64,000 nt of DNA from Knoellia sp. S7-12. Lineage in GTDB: Bacteria > Actinomycetota > Actinomycetes > Actinomycetales > Dermatophilaceae. The stretch lies in assembly GCF_040518285.1 (NCBI RefSeq), contig NZ_CP155449.1, positions 2,542,001-2,606,000 on the forward strand, in the 5' to 3' direction. The position numbers and the translations under genes are program-made. Below, in pieces: positions 10,157 to 19,005 of the stretch. The notes under the pieces were generated by a model that searched no databases, was not told the origin of the DNA, and worked only from the letters and a program-made list of their open reading frames with translations. How positions within the stretch are numbered: the first letter of the stretch is position 1; each line of letters starts with the position of its first letter.

Positions 10157-11757
10157 GTCGTGACCTCGCCGTCCGAAGTGGCGCCATCCTGAGTGGTTCC
10201 GTCCTGAGTGGTTCCGTCCAGCGCGGCCTGCAGTTCGAGACGGTCGTCGAACGGTTCGACGACTCCGGCGATCTCCTGCCCGGTCTCGTGGCCCTTGCCG
10301 ACCACTGCGATGACGGAGCCCGGACCGCCCTCACGGGCCAGCCGAACCGCTTCGCGGATGGCGTCGCGCCGACCGCCGACCTCGACGAGCACCGCCGTGG
10401 TGTCGATGGACTGCGCACCCTCGACGACGGCGGCACGGATCTGCGCCGGGTCCTCGCTGCGCGGGTTGTCATCCGTGACGACGACGACGTCGGCCAGACC
10501 AGCAGCGGCCCGACCCATGCCGTGGCGCTTGCCTCGGTCCCGGTCTCCACCGGCTCCGAGGACGACGACGAGGCGGCCCGACGTCGTGGGCCGCAGGGCT
10601 GCCAGAGCGGCCTCGACCGCGTCGGGTGTGTGGGCGTAGTCGACGACGGCAAGGAGCCCGCTGTCCACGTCACTCACCTGCGTGGGCGTGACCTTCTCCA
10701 TGCGGCCGGGAACGTGAGGGTCGGTGAGGATCGCGCGTCCGACGGCGTCGGTGTCCTCGCCGAGGAGCAGCAGGGCGACGGCGGCCATCGCGGTGTTGGC
10801 CACGTTGAAGTCGCCCGGGAGGGCAGAGCGCAGGTCGAGCTCGATTCCGCTGCCGCGCAACGTGAATCGCGCCGGCTCGGTCGGGTCGACCGTGACCACC
10901 CAGTCCGCCGCCTGGTCCGCCTGCGTCGTCAACGTCGTCACCGGCACCCCGGACTGCTCCGCGAGACGACGGCCCCAGATGTCGTCGACACAGATGAGTC
11001 CACGGGTCGACCGCTCGGGCGTGAAGAGCTGAGCCTTGGCGGAGAAGTAGTCCTCCATGTCGGCGTGGAAGTCGAGGTGGTCCTGCGACAGGTTCGTGAA
11101 GAGGGCGAGGTCAAAGACGACGCCGTCGACACGGTGCTGGCTGAGCGCGTGACTCGAGACCTCCATGACGCAGGTGTCGGTGTCGCGCTCGTCCATGACG
11201 GCGAGGATCGCGTGGAGGTCGGTCGACTCGGGGGTCGTGCGCACGCTCTTGATGCGCTCGTCCCCGATGCGCGTCTCGACCGTGCCGATGAGCCCGGTCC
11301 GCTGTCCGAGGACGTCGAGAGCGCTGGCAACGAGGTATGCCGTGGTCGTCTTGCCGTTGGTGCCGGTGATCCCGACCATCGTGAGGTTCAGGTCGGTGGT
11401 GCCATAGATCTGGGCTGCGAGGGCGCCGAGGACCGAGCGCGGTGCCTCGACCGTGATGACCGGCAGGTCGACGCCGGCGTCACGCAGTCTCAGGACACCG
11501 TCAGCATCGGTGAGCACGGCAACGGCGCCGGCCTGCGCCACCTGCGCCGCGAAGTCGGCGCCGTGGGCCCGGGAACCGGGCAACGCGGCATACAGGTCAC
11601 CGGGTCTGACGGCGCGCGAGTCGAGAGTCACCCCGGTGACGACGACGTCACCGGCTGCATCGTCTGGTGATGCACCGCCGTCAAGAGATGCGGTGACGAG
11701 CAGCGCGAGCTCACGAACACTCGAACTGGTCAGGGAAGCGGGTCGGGGTGCAGACAC
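10153..11757 (-). CDS. murE: UDP-MurNAc-tripeptide synthetase MurE (DAP-adding type)
   Basis: MurE adds the third residue of the stem peptide. The 534-residue protein has the DSRAVRPGDLYAAL N-terminal motif, the ATP loop [15 protein letters not shown], the EVSSHALSQHRVDG segment and the C-terminal DYAHTPDAVEAAL. The specificity loop reads DDNPRSEDP; DNPR is the known signature of diaminopimelate-adding enzymes, so a DAP-type peptidoglycan is inferred. The C-terminus ends in TQDGTTQDGTTQDGA-type repeats encoded by 15-bp direct repeats near 10188-10220. The start is GTG, 11 bases after the ftsI stop. Confidence 0.95.
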   Translation of the reverse strand: MSAPRPASLTSSSVRELALLVTASLDGGASPDDAAGDVVVTGVTLDSRAVRPGDLYAALPGSRAHGADFAAQVAQAGAVAVLTDADGVLRLRDAGVDLPVITVEAPRSVLGALAAQIYGTTDLNLTMVGITGTNGKTTTAYLVASALDVLGQRTGLIGTVETRIGDERIKSVRTTPESTDLHAILAVMDERDTDTCVMEVSSHALSQHRVDGVVFDLALFTNLSQDHLDFHADMEDYFSAKAQLFTPERSTRGLICVDDIWGRRLAEQSGVPVTTLTTQADQAADWVVTVDPTEPARFTLRGSGIELDLRSALPGDFNVANTAMAAVALLLLGEDTDAVGRAILTDPHVPGRMEKVTPTQVSDVDSGLLAVVDYAHTPDAVEAALAALRPTTSGRLVVVLGAGGDRDRGKRHGMGRAAAGLADVVVVTDDNPRSEDPAQIRAAVVEGAQSIDTTAVLVEVGGRRDAIREAVRLAREGGPGSVIAVVGKGHETGQEIAGVVEPFDDRLELQAALDGTTQDGTTQDGATSDGEVTT

Positions 11758-11768
11758 GACCAGTCAGA

Positions 11769-13928
11769 CTACTTGCCGCTGCCGCGTGGCTTGTCCTGCA
11801 GTGTGGTGGGATCCGACGCGGCCTCCTGCGGCGTGACCTCGATCTTGATCGGCGCCTTGGTCGTGCCGGTCGGCGGGACCTTGAGCTCCTGCAGGGCGTA
11901 GGTCATGACGTCGTGGAAGACCGGGCCGGCCACGAAACCGCCATAGATGCTGGCGCTGGGGCGCTGGATGATCACCGCCACGACGATCTCGGGATCGTCC
12001 GCTGGCGCGTAGCCGATGAAGCTGGCCGTCTTGCCGGAGTACTTCTTGAGTTTCTCGTCGTAGAAGTCGGCCGTCCCCGTCTTGCCGGCGACGCGGTAGC
12101 CGGGGATCTGGGCCTGGGGAGCCGTGCCCTCCTTGGAGACCACTCCCTCAAGCATCGCGTTGACCTGCGTTGCCGTGTCCTTGGAGATGACCCGAGTTCC
12201 GGGCTTGGTCGCAGCCTTGGTGAACGTGCCGTTGGCAGAGGTCGTGCCCTCGATGAGGCTTGGCGTCATGCGGATCCCACCGTTGGCGATGGTCTGGAAG
12301 ACCGACGCGGCCTGGATCGCCGTGACCGACAGACCCTGACCGAACATCACTGTCGAGCGCTGGGTGCCGTTCCACTTCTCAGCCGGAGCGAGGAGGCCAG
12401 CGGACTCGCCGGGGAAGCCCATGCCGGACTTCGAGCCCAGCCCGAACTTGCGGTAGTACTCCTCGAGGCGCTTGGACTCGAGGGTCTCGCCGATGAGGAT
12501 CGTCCCGATGTTGCTCGACTCGGCGAGCGTTCCGGCCACGGTGCGGGTGAGCGTCGGGTGGTCGTGGCTGTCCTTGAACGACGCGTCGAAGCGCTTCATC
12601 CGATTGGGGATGATGACGGGCTGGTTCGGCGTGACCTTCTTGTCCTCCAGCGCCGCGGCCACGGTCATCACCTTGGCGGTGGAGCCGGGCTCGAAGACGT
12701 CGTTGAGGGCCTTGTTGACGAGGCTTCCCTTGGCGTTGCCGATGTCGTTGGGGTCGTAGGTCGGGTAGGACGCCAGCGCGAGGACCTTGCCCGTCTTGGC
12801 GTTGGTGACGACGGCGGTGCCGGACTGTCCGCCCATCTTGGCCATCTGCTGGGCGATCGCGTTCTGCGCGTACCACTGGATGTTGGAGTTCACCGTGAGG
12901 GTGACGTCCTTGCCGTCGACGGCTGCGGTCCCACCCTGACGGCCACCGGGGATCTTGGAACCATCCGGTGCCTTCTCGAAGATCGCCCTGCCGGCTGTGC
13001 CCTTGAGAGCCTCGTCCATCATCGACTCGAGGCCACCACCGGCGGCACCGTCGTCGGTCACGAAGCCGACGAGCGAGGCGGAGTTGGGGCCCTGCGGATA
13101 GACGCGCTCAGGGACGGCCTCAGCGGTGTCCGTGTAGATCCCGGGGATGCCGAGTTTCGCGATCTTGCGCCAGGTCAGGGGGCTCACCTTGCGGTCGAGG
13201 ACTTGGTACTGGCCCTTGCCGCTGAGCTTGGGCCGGAGGTCGTCGACGCTGCGACCGAGCAGGGGCGACAGGGCTGTGGCGGCAAGGTCGGCGCCGGTGC
13301 TCGTCCGAATGTCACACGCCTTCGCGACTTCACCCTTGGGCGTCGCGACCTTCTTCTGCTTGAAGGTGCACACCGCCGTGGGGTCCGCGACCACGGTCTC
13401 GCGAGCTCGGCTGGAGGCGAGCACGACACCGTCGGAGGAGGTGATCTTGCCGCGCAGAGCCGGGATGGAGACCTTCTCGGTCCGCTGCTCCTGCGCCTCG
13501 GCGGCGACCGCAGACGAGTCGAATCCCTGGATGCGGAGCAACTGCGCCGCGAAGATGCTGAACACGAAGATCGTGGCGACCGTCAGTCCGCGCATGCGGC
13601 GGCGAGGGTTGCCCGCGGGCTTGGCGGCGCCGCGTCGGGCCGCCGGGCGGCGCGACGCGGGGCGGCGCGGAGGTGCGGCCTGGCGCGCCTTCCTCGCAGC
13701 CGAGGGACGTGATGCTCCCTGAGCCTTGGCCGACGCAGCGACCCGCGCCGGAGCCGCGCGCTTGGCGGGGGTGGGCCGCTTGGGCGCCGCAGGCCTCTGC
13801 GTGCGAGCGGCGCCGGTGGCCGGAGGCTGACGCTCCTTGGCAGGACGACCGGACGGTGTGCGCCCTGAAGGAGGTCCTTCGGAGCGGTGAGGGTCACGAC
13901 CGCGGGGGGGTGGAGTGCGCGGGGTCAC
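11769..13928 (-). CDS. ftsI: Septal transpeptidase FtsI (class B PBP, PBP3)
   Basis: FtsI is the divisome-specific D,D-transpeptidase. The 719-residue protein begins with about 110 residues rich in Pro, Ala and Arg (cytoplasmic), then one membrane anchor (LTVATIFVFSIFAAQLL), the PBP dimer domain (IPALRGKITSSDGVVLA) and the transpeptidase domain with FEPGSTAK (catalytic Ser near residue 416), SSN (AESSNIGT) and KTGT (near 616). The long basic N-terminal extension is a feature of actinobacterial homologues. The GTG start overlaps the ftsL-like stop by four bases. The protein ends in a polar tail. Confidence 0.95.
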   Translation of the reverse strand: MTPRTPPPRGRDPHRSEGPPSGRTPSGRPAKERQPPATGAARTQRPAAPKRPTPAKRAAPARVAASAKAQGASRPSAARKARQAAPPRRPASRRPAARRGAAKPAGNPRRRMRGLTVATIFVFSIFAAQLLRIQGFDSSAVAAEAQEQRTEKVSIPALRGKITSSDGVVLASSRARETVVADPTAVCTFKQKKVATPKGEVAKACDIRTSTGADLAATALSPLLGRSVDDLRPKLSGKGQYQVLDRKVSPLTWRKIAKLGIPGIYTDTAEAVPERVYPQGPNSASLVGFVTDDGAAGGGLESMMDEALKGTAGRAIFEKAPDGSKIPGGRQGGTAAVDGKDVTLTVNSNIQWYAQNAIAQQMAKMGGQSGTAVVTNAKTGKVLALASYPTYDPNDIGNAKGSLVNKALNDVFEPGSTAKVMTVAAALEDKKVTPNQPVIIPNRMKRFDASFKDSHDHPTLTRTVAGTLAESSNIGTILIGETLESKRLEEYYRKFGLGSKSGMGFPGESAGLLAPAEKWNGTQRSTVMFGQGLSVTAIQAASVFQTIANGGIRMTPSLIEGTTSANGTFTKAATKPGTRVISKDTATQVNAMLEGVVSKEGTAPQAQIPGYRVAGKTGTADFYDEKLKKYSGKTASFIGYAPADDPEIVVAVIIQRPSASIYGGFVAGPVFHDVMTYALQELKVPPTGTTKAPIKIEVTPQEAASDPTTLQDKPRGSGK

Positions 13929-14734
13929 GGTGTCGTGGTGGCGGTCGGGCGAGCCGCCTGGCTCGGTGTGGTCGACGTCCTGGGTTTGGTCGAGGCATTG
14001 GGCTTCGTCGAGGCGTTCGGGTTGGCCGACTCGTTGGGCTTGTCCGTGGCGCCCTGTCCCGAACCGCTCGCGGACGAAGTCGCTGATGCTGTGGGATTGC
14101 TCGTCGCGTTGGCCGACCGCGCGGGCACGGACTTCTTGGTCGAGGTCGTCGTGCTCGTCACTCCTGTGCGCGAGTCGACGCTCGTGGTCGTGACCTCGAT
14201 GTTGGCTCCCTTCACCGTCGTCACTGTCGTCGTCGTCACGGTGCCCACCGTCTTGACCGTCGTTTGGGGCGTGGTGGCGGGGCGGGCAGCCGCGGCAGCC
14301 GAGTTGCCTTGTGTGGCAACAGTAAATTCCCTCTTCGCGTCAGCCGGCTCCGCCACGCCGAGGACCTTGCCATCATCGAGACGGAGGAAGGCGGCGGTGT
14401 TTGACGGGACCATGCCCATGTCGATGGCTCGCTTGGCCAGCTCGGCCGGAGCGCTCTGCGCGTTGATCGCGTGGCTGAGCGCCTCCTCGGAGTCGGCCAG
14501 CTCGTTGGACGTGTCCTGGAGGTCGCCGAGGACGAAGGACCCCTTGGCCATGGCCGTGTTGAGCATGAGCACGCCGACCAGTCCGGCGACGAGCAGCGCG
14601 AGGCAGGCGGCGACGAACGCCGGCTGACCGTGCTGCGGTTGCTCGCGCACGACCCGGAGCGGCCGGGGCCGCGCGGTCCGTGGGGTGGTTCGTGGAGCGG
14701 AGCGGCTGAGCGGACGGACGGCGGTCTGGGTCAT
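13925..14734 (-). CDS. ftsL: FtsL-like septum formation protein with long Thr/Ser tail
   Basis: This 269-residue bitopic protein sits where ftsL is found, between rsmH and ftsI, with four-base overlaps on both sides (ATGA and GTGA). A basic cytoplasmic N-terminus is followed by one membrane segment at about residues 40-60 ([20 protein letters not shown]) and a short coiled-coil-like region ([20 protein letters not shown]), which is the core expected of FtsL. After residue 140 the chain is low complexity, rich in Thr, Ser, Ala and Pro, with repeats such as [12 protein letters not shown]. That tail makes it more than twice the size of classical FtsL. The role is assigned from position and topology; sequence identity in this family is low. 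Confidence 0.82.
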   Translation of the reverse strand: MTQTAVRPLSRSAPRTTPRTARPRPLRVVREQPQHGQPAFVAACLALLVAGLVGVLMLNTAMAKGSFVLGDLQDTSNELADSEEALSHAINAQSAPAELAKRAIDMGMVPSNTAAFLRLDDGKVLGVAEPADAKREFTVATQGNSAAAAARPATTPQTTVKTVGTVTTTTVTTVKGANIEVTTTSVDSRTGVTSTTTSTKKSVPARSANATSNPTASATSSASGSGQGATDKPNESANPNASTKPNASTKPRTSTTPSQAARPTATTTP

Positions 14735-15711
14735 CGCCGGCCTCCCTTCGTGGGACGAGTGCGTTCTGCAACCCGCAGTCGAGCTGACGCGGATCGGGGG
14801 TTCGTGGACTGCTCGGACGCCGAGGGCTCTTCGGCGCCTCGGGTGAGCAGACGGAGGTATGCCGCGTGCTCGGGGAGCTCGACGGGGATACCGGGAGGGG
14901 TGCTCGAGGTGGCACCGGCAACCAACGCGCGCTTGGTGATCCGGTCCTCGAGCGAGTGGTAGGAGAGGACGGCGATCCGACCGCCGACTGCGAGCACGTC
15001 GATGGAGCCCAGCACGGCTCGTTGCCAGGCACCGAGCTCGTCGTTGACCTCGATGCGGAGCGCCTGGAAGGTCCGTTTGGCCGGGTGACCACCCGTGCGC
15101 TGCGACGCCGCGGGCACGGCGCCACGCAGCAGCTCGACGAGACGCGCCGATCTCGTGAAGGGCTCGCTCTCGCGCTCGCGCACCACGGCCGAGACGATGC
15201 GCTTGGCAAAGCGCTCCTCGCCGTAGTCCCGCAGGATCCTCAGGAGGTCGGCGGGCGCATAGGTGTTGAGGACCTCGGCGGCGGTGATGCCACTCCCCTG
15301 GTCCATGCGCATGTCGAGCGGCGCGTCCTGGGCGTAGGCGAATCCGCGGTCGGCCTCGTCGAGCTGGAGCGAGGAGACGCCAAGGTCGAACAGGATGGCC
15401 TGGGCGTCGCGCAGCCCGAGCTCGGCCACGACCTCGGCGATCTCGTCATAGACGGCGTGCACGCCACGGAACCGTTCGCCAAAGCGGGCCAACCGCTCGC
15501 TCGCGAGCGCCAGAGCTTCCTCGTCGCGGTCGATGCCGATGACGGTCGCCTCGGGGCACGCCTCGAGGAAGGCCTCGGCGTGACCGCCCATCCCGAGCGT
15601 GCCGTCAACAAGAATTGACCCCGGCTCGGAGAGGGCCGGGGCCAGGAGCTCGACGATGCGGTCGCGGAGCACGGGAACGTGCCGCTCGGCGGCTGCTCCT
15701 CGTGATTCCAT
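14731..15711 (-). CDS. rsmH: 16S rRNA m4C1402 methyltransferase RsmH (MraW)
   Basis: RsmH methylates N4 of C1402 in 16S rRNA using S-adenosylmethionine. The 326-residue protein starts [17 protein letters not shown] and has the SAM loop [20 protein letters not shown], the GIDRDEEAL acidic motif, [20 protein letters not shown], and near the end [13 protein letters not shown], all diagnostic. The ATG at 15709-15711 ([11 protein letters not shown]) has AAGGAG seven bases upstream. The frame is open further upstream but without conserved sequence. First gene of the tightly overlapped part of the dcw operon. Confidence 0.96.
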   Translation of the reverse strand: MESRGAAAERHVPVLRDRIVELLAPALSEPGSILVDGTLGMGGHAEAFLEACPEATVIGIDRDEEALALASERLARFGERFRGVHAVYDEIAEVVAELGLRDAQAILFDLGVSSLQLDEADRGFAYAQDAPLDMRMDQGSGITAAEVLNTYAPADLLRILRDYGEERFAKRIVSAVVRERESEPFTRSARLVELLRGAVPAASQRTGGHPAKRTFQALRIEVNDELGAWQRAVLGSIDVLAVGGRIAVLSYHSLEDRITKRALVAGATSSTPPGIPVELPEHAAYLRLLTRGAEEPSASEQSTNPRSASARLRVAERTRPTKGGRR

Positions 15712-15913
15712 CTCCGACTCCTTGACGTCCGTGGTCGTGCTCGCTGTGACTGCTGACTGCTGACTGCTGACTGCTGCTTCGTGCTGTGGTGCTGGTTGAT
15801 CCCTGTGTGGTGGTGGTCCGTTCCCCGGCTCCTGGTCCCCATCCGTCCGGGGCCCGGCACGGGGGAAGTCGTGTCGGGAGCCCAGTCGGCTGGAGGCCGG
15901 GAGCCGGGGTGGA
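15712..15913 (-). repeat. mraZ-rsmH spacer with TGCTGAC tandem repeat
   Basis: This 202-bp spacer is the largest gap between mraZ and ftsQ. On the plus strand it carries three perfect tandem copies of the heptamer TGCTGAC (15751-15771) with partial copies on both sides. It also has a 10-bp inverted repeat, CCCCGGCTCC (15823-15832) with GGAGCCGGGG (15900-15909), which could fold in the mRNA just after mraZ. No gene is supported here. The heptamer array is a likely site of replication slippage. Confidence 0.6.
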
Positions 15914-16345
15914 TCACATGAGTCCGGGGATGACCTCCTCGGACTGCTCGGAGTAGGCCTGCTCGGTGCTGGCGAGGTACTCGTTCCAGGCGTCCGTGTC
16001 CCAGATCTCGACGCGCGAGCCGGTGCCGATGACCGTGCACTCCCGGGTGAGTCCGGCGTACTGGCGCAGGTGGGCCGGAACCGAGACGCGCCCCTGCTTG
16101 TCGGGGATCTCGTCGCTGGCGCCGGAGAGGAAGACGCGGATGTAGTCACGGACGGCGCGGCTGGTCGTCGGCGCCTCCTGCATCTGCGCGGTCACCTTGA
16201 CGAACTCGTCCATCGGGAAGACATAGAGGCAGCGCTCCTGCCCGCGGGTGACGACGAGGCCGGTCGACAGGCGCTCGCGGAACTTGGCGGGAAGGAACAG
16301 GCGGCCCTTGTCGTCGAGGCGCGGCGTGTGAGTACCGAGGAACAC
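15914..16345 (-). CDS. mraZ: Transcriptional regulator MraZ
   Basis: MraZ is an AbrB-fold DNA-binding protein that controls the dcw operon, usually as a ring of subunits. The 143-residue protein reads (GTG)[20 protein letters not shown], the first MraZ domain, then [20 protein letters not shown], the second. Start: GTG at 16343-16345, because all family members begin MFLGT and GGGGAGGTGA lies just upstream; the open frame begins 14 codons earlier but that extension is not conserved. Three MraZ boxes lie 40-75 bases upstream, consistent with autoregulation. Confidence 0.95.
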   Translation of the reverse strand: MFLGTHTPRLDDKGRLFLPAKFRERLSTGLVVTRGQERCLYVFPMDEFVKVTAQMQEAPTTSRAVRDYIRVFLSGASDEIPDKQGRVSVPAHLRQYAGLTRECTVIGTGSRVEIWDTDAWNEYLASTEQAYSEQSEEVIPGLM

Positions 16346-16387
16346 CGCGCTCACCTCCCCAACTTCGTCTCGACCCCGGGGCGACAT

Positions 16388-16433
16388 TTCTCTCCGGTTT
16401 TCCCCACTTTACTCCACCTTCAAGCGAAATCAA
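16388..16433 (-). promoter_or_regulatory. mraZ promoter with three MraZ boxes
   Basis: On the minus strand three adjacent 10-bp units read GTGGAGTAAA (16408-16417), GTGGGGAAAA (16398-16407) and CCGGAGAGAA (16388-16397, degenerate). Direct GTGG-containing repeats with 10-bp spacing are the known operator of MraZ. A possible promoter is TTGATT (16428-16433) and TAAAGT (16406-16411) with a 16-bp spacer. The -10 falls across the first two boxes, so MraZ bound there could block RNA polymerase. The repeat is seen; its function is inferred from the family. Confidence 0.72.
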
Positions 16434-16697
16434 GTCGTTACCAACCTCAGAAGCACCTTTTTTCGCAGGTCAGAGCCGGTGGTGCAAAGTGGAGCGCTTT
16501 GAGCGCGCCGAGAGATTCACACGCACCAAAGCCCCCGGCATACCCGTGTATGCCTTTCGCGCGTCTTTCGCTGAACCTGCACGCAGGCTGTGAAGAGGCG
16601 CATTTGTGCCCTGAGCGCTACCCCGGTGGTGGAATGTGGGGGAAGATCGAAACCCCGCTGCGCACGGCCGCGGGAGCACTCATCACAGGAGCCATCG
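16434..16697. promoter_or_regulatory. Divergent mraZ-moxR intergenic region
   Basis: This is the rest of the 352-bp gap between the divergent mraZ and moxR genes. It should hold the moxR promoter, but no clear -35/-10 pair was found. The notable element is the inverted pair GGCATAC-CCGT-GTATGCC at 16537-16554, made from the octamer that recurs across the window. The moxR ribosome site AGGAG lies at 16687-16691. No small gene could be supported. Confidence 0.45.
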
Positions 16698-17729
16698 GTG
16701 TCGGCACACGACGAGGTCCACCAGGTCCGCCACGATCCAGAGCAACGACGCGTCGACGCGGCCGGGCCACGTTCGGGGGCTGCGCTGGACCAGGTGCTCC
16801 AGGTCGCGAGCTCCTTGCAGACCGCGATGAACACCGTCATCGAGGGCAAGCCAGCAGCCGTGCGCACCGCGGTGACGGCACTGCTCGCCGAGGGGCACCT
16901 GCTCATCGAGGACGTTCCCGGCGTCGGCAAGACGATGCTCGCCAAGACCCTCGCCCGATGCATCGACGCCTCCGTGCGACGCGTGCAGTTCACACCGGAC
17001 CTCCTGCCCAGCGACATCACGGGTGTGAGCGTCTACAACCAGGACGTGCGCGACTTCGAGTTCCGTCCGGGAGCGATCTTTGCCAACGTCGTCGTCGGTG
17101 ACGAGATCAACCGCGCCTCGCCCAAGACGCAGTCGGCGCTGCTCGAGTCGATGGAGGAGGCACAGGTCACCGTCGACGGCACGACCTATGCGCTCCCCCG
17201 GCCGTTCATGGTTCTCGCGACGCAGAACCCGATCGAGATGGAAGGCACCTACCCGCTGCCCGAGGCACAGCGTGACCGCTTCATGGCGCGCATCTCGATG
17301 GGCTACCCCTCGGCGCGCAGCGAGGTCGACATGCTCGACCAGCACGGCTCACGGTCCCCGCTCGAGGAGCTGAGTCCGGTCACCGATGCGGCCACCGTGA
17401 CGCAGATGATCGACGCAGTCCGTGGGGTGCACGCCTCCCAGGCCCTCAAGCAATACGTCGTCGACGTCACCCAGGCCACCCGCTCGAGCTCGGCGCTGCG
17501 CCTTGGCGCGTCACCTCGTGCGAGCCTGCACCTGTTGCGCGCCAGCCGTGCTCACGCCGCCCTCGCCGGTCGCGACCACGTGCTCCCCGATGACGTGCAG
17601 TCGATGACGATCCCCGTTCTCGCCCACCGCCTCATGCTCACCGGTGAGAGCCAGCTCGCGCACCGGACCGCGGCCGACGTGCTCACGGACCTGCTCCAGC
17701 GGGTCCGCGTGCCTGCCCCGACGCGCTGA
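16698..17729 (+). CDS. moxR: MoxR-family AAA+ ATPase
   Basis: MoxR ATPases are thought to act as chaperones for partner proteins with DUF58 and VWA domains. The 343-residue protein has Walker A (EDVPGVGKTMLAKTLA), Walker B with sensor (VVVGDEINRASPKTQSALL), ATQNPIEMEGTYPLPEAQRDR and the C-terminal lid domain. Start: GTG at 16698 (VSAHDEVHQV), with AGGAG about six bases upstream; the frame is open from 16590 but without conserved sequence. It is followed after 10 bases by the DUF58 gene, the usual moxR-DUF58-transglutaminase arrangement of actinobacteria. Confidence 0.93.
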   Translation: MSAHDEVHQVRHDPEQRRVDAAGPRSGAALDQVLQVASSLQTAMNTVIEGKPAAVRTAVTALLAEGHLLIEDVPGVGKTMLAKTLARCIDASVRRVQFTPDLLPSDITGVSVYNQDVRDFEFRPGAIFANVVVGDEINRASPKTQSALLESMEEAQVTVDGTTYALPRPFMVLATQNPIEMEGTYPLPEAQRDRFMARISMGYPSARSEVDMLDQHGSRSPLEELSPVTDAATVTQMIDAVRGVHASQALKQYVVDVTQATRSSSALRLGASPRASLHLLRASRAHAALAGRDHVLPDDVQSMTIPVLAHRLMLTGESQLAHRTAADVLTDLLQRVRVPAPTR

Positions 17730-17739
17730 GCTGGGCGAC

Positions 17740-19005
17740 ATGCGCCGGTTCCGCGACTCCCTCACGACGCGAGGTGCCGCCTTCCTCGCCTCGGGGATCG
17801 TGCTCGTCCTCGCCGGCCTCGCCCTGGGTCAGCACGACCTCAGTCGCATCGGCACGGCACTCTGTGCGCTGCCGATCCTCGCCGGATTCCTCGGTCGCCG
17901 TCACGACCTCACCCTCGTCGTCGAACGCGAAGCGCATCCGTCACGCCTCACCATCGACGAGCCGGCGGTCGTGCAGATGACGATCACCAACCCCTCCGCG
18001 ACCCGCTCACCCGTCCTCTTCGCCGAGGAGCACCTCGACTACTCACTGGGTGACCGACCGCGGTTCGTCATCAGTGCGCTGCCCGCTGGCGTTGCAACGC
18101 ACGTGGAGTATGCCGTCCGCGCCCACGCGCGCGGCGCTCACCGTCTCGGTCCGCTCGGCGTCCGCGTCCAGGACCCCTTCGGCCTGACGATGCGCAATGC
18201 CTCGCTCAGCACCCACGACGAGTTGCTCGTCCTCCCTCGGATCATTGGCCTCTCGGACGGGCGCGCTCTCGGACGTGGCCTCGGCGCCGAGGGCTCGGTC
18301 CCCCACCGCGTCGCCCTGCACGGCGAGGACGACCAGTCCATTCGCGAGTACCGCGACGGCGACGACCTGCGCCGGATCCACTGGCCGGCGACCGCGCGCA
18401 CCGGCGAACTCATGGTGCGCCAGGAGGACCGGCCGGCCAAGCGCCGCGCCGTCGTCCTCCTCGACACCCGGTCTCGGGCCCACGGCGGCAAGGGCCCCAC
18501 CGGCTCGCTCGAGTGGGCCGTGACGATGGCCGCCTCCGCGGTGACCCACCTCCTTGACCAAGGCTTTGCCGTCCACCTGCTCACCCCTGACGCCGGTCAG
18601 GAGTCGGGAGTGCGCGAGGACTCCGAGGCCGACCGCGCCCTTGAGACCCTGGCTCGCGCAGTGCCAACCGACGAGACCGGAATCGGCGGCCTGCTCCACG
18701 CTGCGAGCACCGCGACAGCACAGGGGGGACTCATCGTCGCGCTCGTGGGGGCGGTCGATGACGACGCCGCGCGTGCCCTGTCGTCCCTGCGTCAGCCCGG
18801 TGGACCGGGACTGGCCTTCGTCGTAGATGCCGGCGCGTTCACCGGCCCGGGCCGGAACCACGGACCCGAAGACCTCGACCCCCGAGCCACGACCGCCGCC
18901 CTGTCGGGCGCCGGATGGTCCGTGCTGGCCGTTGAGCCCGGACTCGGCGTTGCTGACGCGTGGGCGACGGTCGCCGGCTCCCGCAGCCTGGTCGGTGCGC
19001 GATGA
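17740..19005 (+). CDS. DUF58 membrane protein, MoxR partner
   Basis: The 421-residue protein starts MRRFRDSLTTRGAAFLASG and has two N-terminal membrane segments (AAFLASGIVLVLAGLAL and IGTALCALPILAGFLG), an Ig-like beta region, then the DUF58 core with DDLRRIHWPATARTGELMVRQ, typical of the family, and a VWA-like C-terminal part. The function is not established; members occur beside moxR and a transglutaminase and may form a membrane complex. The stop overlaps the next start as ATGA, so translation is probably coupled. Confidence 0.9.
   Translation: MRRFRDSLTTRGAAFLASGIVLVLAGLALGQHDLSRIGTALCALPILAGFLGRRHDLTLVVEREAHPSRLTIDEPAVVQMTITNPSATRSPVLFAEEHLDYSLGDRPRFVISALPAGVATHVEYAVRAHARGAHRLGPLGVRVQDPFGLTMRNASLSTHDELLVLPRIIGLSDGRALGRGLGAEGSVPHRVALHGEDDQSIREYRDGDDLRRIHWPATARTGELMVRQEDRPAKRRAVVLLDTRSRAHGGKGPTGSLEWAVTMAASAVTHLLDQGFAVHLLTPDAGQESGVREDSEADRALETLARAVPTDETGIGGLLHAASTATAQGGLIVALVGAVDDDAARALSSLRQPGGPGLAFVVDAGAFTGPGRNHGPEDLDPRATTAALSGAGWSVLAVEPGLGVADAWATVAGSRSLVGAR

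Noticed and set aside
11748..13712. 654-codon plus-strand frame opposite ftsI
   Set aside because: Composition is the mirror of the ftsI codon pattern and no domain is recognisable; ftsI motifs on the other strand are decisive.
15751..15771. CRISPR-like array at the TGCTGAC repeats
   Set aside because: Repeat unit is seven bases without spacers; it is a simple tandem repeat.
16537..16554. Terminator at the inverted octamer pair
   Set aside because: It lies between divergent genes, where no transcript should end; arms of seven bases are too short. It is kept only as an octamer pair.
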